A stretch of DNA of 35,481 nucleotides, taken from Lelliottia wanjuensis (GTDB lineage: Bacteria > Pseudomonadota > Gammaproteobacteria > Enterobacterales > Enterobacteriaceae). A program made the position numbers and the translations under genes. Below the pieces are notes generated by a model. The model did not search any database. It was not told the DNA's origin and worked only from the letters and a program-made list of their open reading frames with translations. Location of the stretch: contig NZ_JASSOT010000077.1 of the NCBI RefSeq assembly GCF_030238365.1, forward strand, positions 1 through 35,481. Direction: 5' to 3'. Below are positions 31,619 to 35,481 of this stretch, piece after piece. Numbering within the stretch: the first letter of the stretch is position 1; every line of letters begins with the position of its first letter.

Positions 31619-32746
31619 ATGGCAATTCAATTTCGACGTACTGCGTTACAGGCCGGTGTGGCAGCGCTGTTTGCTTATGCATTTTCTGCGGGCGCGGCGG
31701 ATGTTCCTCAGGTAAAAGTCACCGTGAACGACAAACAGTGTGAGCCGATGACCATCACGGTCAACAGCGGCAAAACCCAGTTTATCATTCAGAACCATAG
31801 CCAGAAGGCGCTGGAGTGGGAGATCCTCAAAGGCGTGATGGTGGTGGAAGAGCGTGAAAACATCGCCCCTGGGTTTAGCCAGAAGATGACCGCCAACCTG
31901 CAGCCGGGCGAGTACGATATGACCTGCGGCCTGCTGACCAATCCGAAAGGCAAGCTTATCGTCAAAGGCGAAGCCACGGCGGATGCGGCAAAAGGCGAAG
32001 CGCTGCTGAGCCTGGGCGAGGCGATCACCGCCTATAAAGCTTACGTCACCAAAGAAACGGCCGATCTCGTGACCGGGACCAAAGCCTTCACCGACGCGGT
32101 GAAAGCGGGCGATATCGAGAAAGCGAAATCCCTGTACGCGCCGACGCGCCAGCACTACGAGCGTATCGAACCTATCGCCGAACTGTTCTCTGACCTCGAC
32201 GGCAGCATCGACGCCCGTGAAGACGATTACGAGCAGAAAGCCGCCGATCCGAAATTCACCGGCTTCCACCGTCTGGAAAAAGCGTTGTTTGGCGACAACT
32301 CCACCAAAGGGATGGAGAAATACGCGGAACAGCTGAACACCGACGTGCTGGAGCTGCAAAAACGCATCAGCGAGCTGGCCTTCCCGCCGTCAAAAGTGGT
32401 GGGTGGCGCGGCTGGCCTGATTGAAGAAGTGGCCGCGAGCAAAATCAGCGGGGAAGAAGATCGCTACAGCCACACCGACCTGTGGGACTTCCAGGCCAAC
32501 GTTGAAGGCGCGCAGAAGATCGTAGACCTGCTGCGTCCGCAGCTGCAGAAAGACAACAGCGAACTGCTGGCGAAAGTGGATGCCAACTTCAAGAAAGTGA
32601 ACACCATTCTGGCGAAGTACCGTACCAAAGACGGGTACGAGACATATGACAAGCTGACCGACGCCGACCGTAATGCGCTGAAAGGCCCTATCACTACCCT
32701 GGCGGAAGATCTGGCACAGCTGCGCGGCGTACTGGGTCTGGACTAA
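31619..32746 (+). CDS. efeO: Iron uptake system component EfeO
   Basis: The 375-residue periplasmic protein equals E. coli EfeO in length. A signal peptide ends about residue 26 (SAGAA). A cupredoxin-like N-terminal domain (VPQVKVTVNDKQCEPMTITV) is followed by a helical M75 (imelysin-like) domain with the metal-site HxxE motif in GFHRLEKALFG. It is thought to bind iron and pass it to EfeU. AGAAAGGGAAGG precedes the ATG. efeB begins 5 bp after the stop. Confidence 0.95.
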   Translation: MAIQFRRTALQAGVAALFAYAFSAGAADVPQVKVTVNDKQCEPMTITVNSGKTQFIIQNHSQKALEWEILKGVMVVEERENIAPGFSQKMTANLQPGEYDMTCGLLTNPKGKLIVKGEATADAAKGEALLSLGEAITAYKAYVTKETADLVTGTKAFTDAVKAGDIEKAKSLYAPTRQHYERIEPIAELFSDLDGSIDAREDDYEQKAADPKFTGFHRLEKALFGDNSTKGMEKYAEQLNTDVLELQKRISELAFPPSKVVGGAAGLIEEVAASKISGEEDRYSHTDLWDFQANVEGAQKIVDLLRPQLQKDNSELLAKVDANFKKVNTILAKYRTKDGYETYDKLTDADRNALKGPITTLAEDLAQLRGVLGLD

Positions 32747-32751
32747 GCATC

Positions 32752-34035
32752 ATGAGTAAACATCAGGAAGTCGACGTGGCGGAACCTTCCCGCCGTCGAC
32801 TGTTAAAAGGGGTGGGGGCGCTGGGCGGCGCGCTCGCTCTGGCGGGCGGTTGCCCGGTGGCGCATGCGGCCAAACCACAAAGCGCGCCGGGGACGCTCTC
32901 CCCGAATGCCCGCATGGAGACGCAGCCGTTCTACGGCGAGCATCAGGCCGGGATTCTGACGCCGCAGCAGGCGGCGATGATGGTGGTGGCGTTTGATTCT
33001 CTGGCGAGCGATAAAGCGGATCTGGAACGTCTGTTCCGCTTGCTGACGAAGCGCATTGCGTTTCTGACGGCAGGCGGCCCGGCGCCGGAAACGCCAAACC
33101 CGCGGATGCCACCGATGGATTCGGGCATTCTGGGGCCGTTTATCGCCCCGGATAACCTGACCGTCACGGTCTCCGTCGGCGAGTCGCTGTTTGACGCGCG
33201 CTACAATCTTGCGAAACACAAACCGAAAACGCTGCAAAAGATGACGCGTTTTCCGAATGATTCCCTCGATGCGGCGCTGTGTCATGGCGATCTGCTGATT
33301 CAGATCTGCGCGAATACTCAGGACACGGTGATCCACGCTCTGCGCGATATCATCAAGCACACGCCGGATCTGCTGAGCGTGCGCTGGAAGCGGGAAGGGT
33401 TTATCTCCGACCACGCGGCGCGCAGCCAGGGGAAAGAGACGCCGGTTAACCTGCTCGGTTTCAAAGACGGGACGGCGAATCCGGACAGTCGCGATACGGC
33501 GCTGATGAAAAACGTGGTCTGGACTACGGCGGATCAGGGCGAACCGGCGTGGACCGTGGGCGGGACCTATCAGGCGGTACGCATCATCCAGTTCCACGTG
33601 GAATTCTGGGATCGCACGCCCCTGAAAGAGCAGCAAACCATCTTCGGGCGTGACAAGCAGAGCGGCGCGCCGCTGGGCATGAAGAACGAACACGATGTGC
33701 CGGATTACGCGCGTGACCCTGATGGCGACACCATCGCCCTCGACAGCCACATTCGTCTGGCGAACCCGCGTACGCCGGAAACCGAGTCCAGCCTGATGAT
33801 GCGCCGCGGATACAGTTATTCGCTGGGTGTGACCAACTCCGGGCAGCTCGATATGGGTCTGCTGTTCGTTTGCTATCAGCACGACCTGGAGAAGGGCTTT
33901 TTAACCGTGCAGAAACGGTTGAACGGCGAAGCGCTCGAAGAGTATATAAAACCTATCGGCGGCGGCTATTTCTTTGCCCTGCCGGGCGTGCGCGACAGTA
34001 ACGCGTATCTCGCACAAGGGCTGATCGAAGCCTGA
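32752..34035 (+). CDS. efeB: Deferrochelatase/peroxidase EfeB
   Basis: The 427-residue protein is a dye-decolorising (DyP) heme peroxidase. It has a Tat signal (SRRRLLKG, residues 13-20) and is exported folded with heme. The DyP motif GFKDG lies at residues 236-240, with catalytic Asp239; the proximal-histidine and arginine regions (ALDSHIRLANPR) are present. In the EfeUOB system it oxidises Fe(II) or releases iron from heme in the periplasm. The stop is followed at once by a terminator, making it the last gene of the operon. Confidence 0.95.
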   Translation: MSKHQEVDVAEPSRRRLLKGVGALGGALALAGGCPVAHAAKPQSAPGTLSPNARMETQPFYGEHQAGILTPQQAAMMVVAFDSLASDKADLERLFRLLTKRIAFLTAGGPAPETPNPRMPPMDSGILGPFIAPDNLTVTVSVGESLFDARYNLAKHKPKTLQKMTRFPNDSLDAALCHGDLLIQICANTQDTVIHALRDIIKHTPDLLSVRWKREGFISDHAARSQGKETPVNLLGFKDGTANPDSRDTALMKNVVWTTADQGEPAWTVGGTYQAVRIIQFHVEFWDRTPLKEQQTIFGRDKQSGAPLGMKNEHDVPDYARDPDGDTIALDSHIRLANPRTPETESSLMMRRGYSYSLGVTNSGQLDMGLLFVCYQHDLEKGFLTVQKRLNGEALEEYIKPIGGGYFFALPGVRDSNAYLAQGLIEA

Positions 34036-34073
34036 TAATCCTCCCCGCCACCGGCGCGGGGAGATTATTTTTT
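34036..34073 (+). terminator. Intrinsic terminator of efeUOB
   Basis: CTCCCCGC (34041-34048) pairs with GCGGGGAG (34056-34063), extended by ATAAT/ATTAT with one bulged C and followed by a run of Ts. It begins right after the efeB stop. Confidence 0.9.
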
Positions 34074-34086
34074 CCTATGACCGCCC

Positions 34087-34115
34087 CTGTTATATTTCTG
34101 TCATATTTCTGTATG
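34087..34115 (+). promoter_or_regulatory. Tandem Pho box of phoH
   Basis: Three direct repeats of the CTGTNAT type begin at 34087 (CTGTTATATTT), 34098 (CTGTCATATTT) and 34109 (CTGTATG), each 11 bp apart. This is the PhoB-binding array expected for phoH, a known Pho-regulon gene. Confidence 0.88.
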
Positions 34116-34178
34116 AGACTGAACTCAGCTGCAGGGCGAGTCTGAAAAAGTTGCGTTCAGGTAAAAAAGTTGTTGCAA

Positions 34179-34206
34179 TTGTGATAAATCCTGATGTACT
34201 TAATAT
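34179..34206 (+). promoter_or_regulatory. Candidate second phoH promoter
   Basis: TTGTGA (34179-34184) and TAATAT (34201-34206) are 16 bp apart, giving a start about 45 bp before the phoH ATG. E. coli phoH is described as having two promoters, one PhoB-independent; this site may be that one. The -35 match is modest. Confidence 0.45.
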
Positions 34207-34257
34207 AAGACAGCGGTAGTTCCCGGCAGTGATAACGATTCACTATGGAGATCGCGA

Positions 34258-35325
34258 ATGGTTGGGTCCTGTTCTGGACAAGGTAAACACAACAACCGCA
34301 GCACCCGGCGCGGAGGCTCTGACTCCGGCAGCGATTTCTTCACCACAAAATTCTCCTCCCCAAACACCCAACAAAACTCACCCGACGTGCAGAGCGGTGC
34401 GCATAGCCGTTCGGCATCGTCATTCCAAAAGGCAAGCAATGGCTTACAAGGAAGCCAAACTTCAGATGTTAGTTCAGATAATCGCGCTGACAACGGCGCG
34501 TGTGATGAATACCAACAACTCAAGGTGCTATCCATGGGAAGACAAAAAGCAGTGATCAAAGCTCGTCGCGAAGCAAAACGTGTGCTGAGACGGGATTCAC
34601 GTAGCCATAAACAGCGTGAAGAAGAATCGGTCACCTCGCTTGTGCAGATGAGTGGCGGCGTAGAAGCAATTGGCATGGCGCGAGACAGCCGTGATAACTC
34701 CCCAATTGCCGCCCGCAATGAGGCTCAGGCGCACTACCTGAATGCTATCGAGAGTAAACAGCTGATCTTCGCAACCGGTGAAGCCGGATGCGGGAAGACG
34801 TGGATAAGTGCTGCCAAGGCGGCGGAGGCTCTGATCCATAAGGATGTGGACAGAATTATCGTCACCCGTCCGGTATTGCAGGCCGATGAAGATCTCGGCT
34901 TCTTGCCCGGCGATATGTCAGAGAAGTTTGCCCCGTATTTCCGGCCTGTCTATGACGTGCTGGTTAAACGTCTCGGCGCTTCCTTTATGCAGTACTGCCT
35001 GCGACCAGAGATTGGTAAGGTGGAAATCGCGCCGTTCGCCTATATGCGCGGACGTACATTTGAAAATGCGGTCGTCATTCTCGACGAGGCTCAGAACGTG
35101 ACCGCTGCGCAAATGAAGATGTTTTTAACGCGCCTCGGGGAAAACGTGACGGTGATCGTCAACGGCGATATCACCCAGTGCGACCTGCCGTCGGGTGTCA
35201 AATCCGGTCTGAGCGATGCGCTGGCACGTTTTGTGGAAGATGACATGGTTGGGGTGGTGCGTTTCAACAAAGATGACTGCGTGCGTTCGGTCCTGTGCCA
35301 GCGCGCACTTCTTGCCTACGACTGA
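34258..35325 (+). CDS. phoH: PhoH, ATP-binding phosphate-starvation protein
   Basis: The 355-residue frame covers E. coli PhoH. The ATPase core has a Walker A motif (GEAGCGKTW) and a Walker B motif (VVILDEAQNVT); NGDITQCDLP and the arginine-rich C-terminus complete the PhoH domain (superfamily 1-like NTPase). Its cell role is still unclear; ATP binding is established for E. coli PhoH. The first about 90 residues are Ser/Gly/Asn-rich and low in complexity; the conserved part starts at MGRQKAVIKARREAKR (ATG 34534). The 34258 start has GGAG 7 nt upstream and gives the usual annotated length, but 34534 is a possible alternative. An IS begins 30 bp after the stop. Confidence 0.93.
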   Translation: MVGSCSGQGKHNNRSTRRGGSDSGSDFFTTKFSSPNTQQNSPDVQSGAHSRSASSFQKASNGLQGSQTSDVSSDNRADNGACDEYQQLKVLSMGRQKAVIKARREAKRVLRRDSRSHKQREEESVTSLVQMSGGVEAIGMARDSRDNSPIAARNEAQAHYLNAIESKQLIFATGEAGCGKTWISAAKAAEALIHKDVDRIIVTRPVLQADEDLGFLPGDMSEKFAPYFRPVYDVLVKRLGASFMQYCLRPEIGKVEIAPFAYMRGRTFENAVVILDEAQNVTAAQMKMFLTRLGENVTVIVNGDITQCDLPSGVKSGLSDALARFVEDDMVGVVRFNKDDCVRSVLCQRALLAYD

Positions 35326-35339
35326 ATTGATTTTTGATG

Positions 35340-35354
35340 ACAAAGCCCGGGAAT
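35340..35354 (+). terminator. Left half of the phoH terminator, cut by the IS
   Basis: ACAAAGCCCG (35340-35349) followed by GGAAT looks like the left arm and loop of an intrinsic terminator 14 nt after the phoH stop. The right arm and T-run are missing because the IS starts at 35355. Confidence 0.5.
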
Positions 35355-35481
35355 TGGACTGCACCCCAAAAGTTGGACACACAACTGATTAAGGTGCAGT
35401 TTTTTATGGCAAAGCCAAAATATTCCCTCGAAACCAGATTAGCTGTCGTCAATCACTACCTTGCCGGAAAAGATGGAACAC
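35355..35481 (+). mobile_element. Left end of a second IS150-like element (IS3 family), truncated by the window edge
   Basis: The terminal inverted repeat (35355-35380, starting TGGACTGCACCCC) pairs with the right-end repeat at 102-127. It is followed by the orfA start. The element has the same orientation as the fragment at 1-127, so the 35 kb between them is flanked by direct IS copies. The insertion lies 29 bp after the phoH stop. Confidence 0.9.
35406..35481 (+). CDS. IS150-like transposase OrfA, N-terminal fragment
   Basis: The ATG at 35406 opens a frame of 25 codons reading MAKPKYSLETRLAVVNHYLA and running off the window. It resembles the start of IS150 InsJ (MSKPKYPFEKRLEVVNHY), the helix-turn-helix protein that with OrfB makes the transposase by frameshifting. 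It is cut by the window, not by a visible mutation. Confidence 0.87.
   Translation, partial: MAKPKYSLETRLAVVNHYLAGKDGT

Noticed and set aside
34229..34555. 108-codon frame overlapping the phoH start
   Set aside because: Different frame from phoH, no conserved features; probably an accident of low-complexity sequence.
1..35481. CRISPR array, prophage or integron
   Set aside because: No regularly spaced repeats, cas, phage structural or integrase genes were found; the only repeats are REPs and IS ends.

Overview
The window is an enterobacterial chromosome segment, most like Enterobacter or a close relative (Lelliottia, Leclercia, Kosakonia). The protein sequences and gene order match the 22-23 minute region of the E. 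coli map: hspQ-rlmI-yccX-tusE-yccA-serT, then agp-yccJ-wrbA-ymdF, rutGFEDCBA-rutR, putA-putP, efeUOB and phoH. I recognised genes from memory of the families; no search was run, so the species is an inference.

Layout. Positions 1-127 are the right end of an IS150-like element (IS3 family). 150-3170 is a housekeeping block: HspQ, the 23S rRNA methyltransferase RlmI, acylphosphatase, TusE and YccA. 3435-6236 holds an orphan OppA-like peptide-binding protein, tRNA-Ser(UGA) (serT) and a secreted ParB-like-fold protein. 6325-11104 is accessory relative to E. coli: a short MgtE-type magnesium transporter behind an M-box (ykoK) magnesium riboswitch, a DedA-family membrane protein, a DgcJ-like diguanylate cyclase, and an SDR oxidoreductase divergent from an HxlR regulator. 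11214-13901 returns to the conserved order (agp, yccJ, wrbA, a ymdF homologue). A DMT transporter and a TacA/TacT-type toxin-antitoxin pair follow (14041-15821).

15945-22307 is the complete pyrimidine-catabolism operon rutABCDEFG with its TetR regulator rutR. A sigma-54 promoter and a RutR-box-like site lie upstream of rutA. An LprI-like protein separates rutR from the proline pair putA/putP, which diverge across a control region carrying several PutA GTTGCA operators. A DUF3574 lipoprotein and a second NupC-type nucleoside carrier follow. The acid-induced ferrous-iron uptake operon efeUOB has a Fur box, and phoH has a tandem Pho box. The window ends with the left 127 bp of a second IS150-like copy.

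The genes mostly serve nutrient scavenging and stress: nitrogen from pyrimidines (rut) and proline (put), iron (efe), phosphate (agp, phoH), magnesium (mgtE with its M-box) and peptides or nucleosides. Several operons have readable control sites: sigma-32 for hspQ, M-box for mgtE, an inverted repeat for SDR/HxlR, a Pho box for agp, a palindrome for the toxin-antitoxin pair, sigma-54 and RutR for rut, PutA sites for put, Fur for efe and PhoB for phoH. Four clusters of REP/BIME repeats sit between genes.

No clearly new multi-gene system is visible. The points most worth checking are the two IS ends of exactly 127 bp, each bordering half of a terminator; the M-box in front of an MgtE that lacks its N-terminal domain; the candidate Pho box at agp; and the SDR/HxlR operator.
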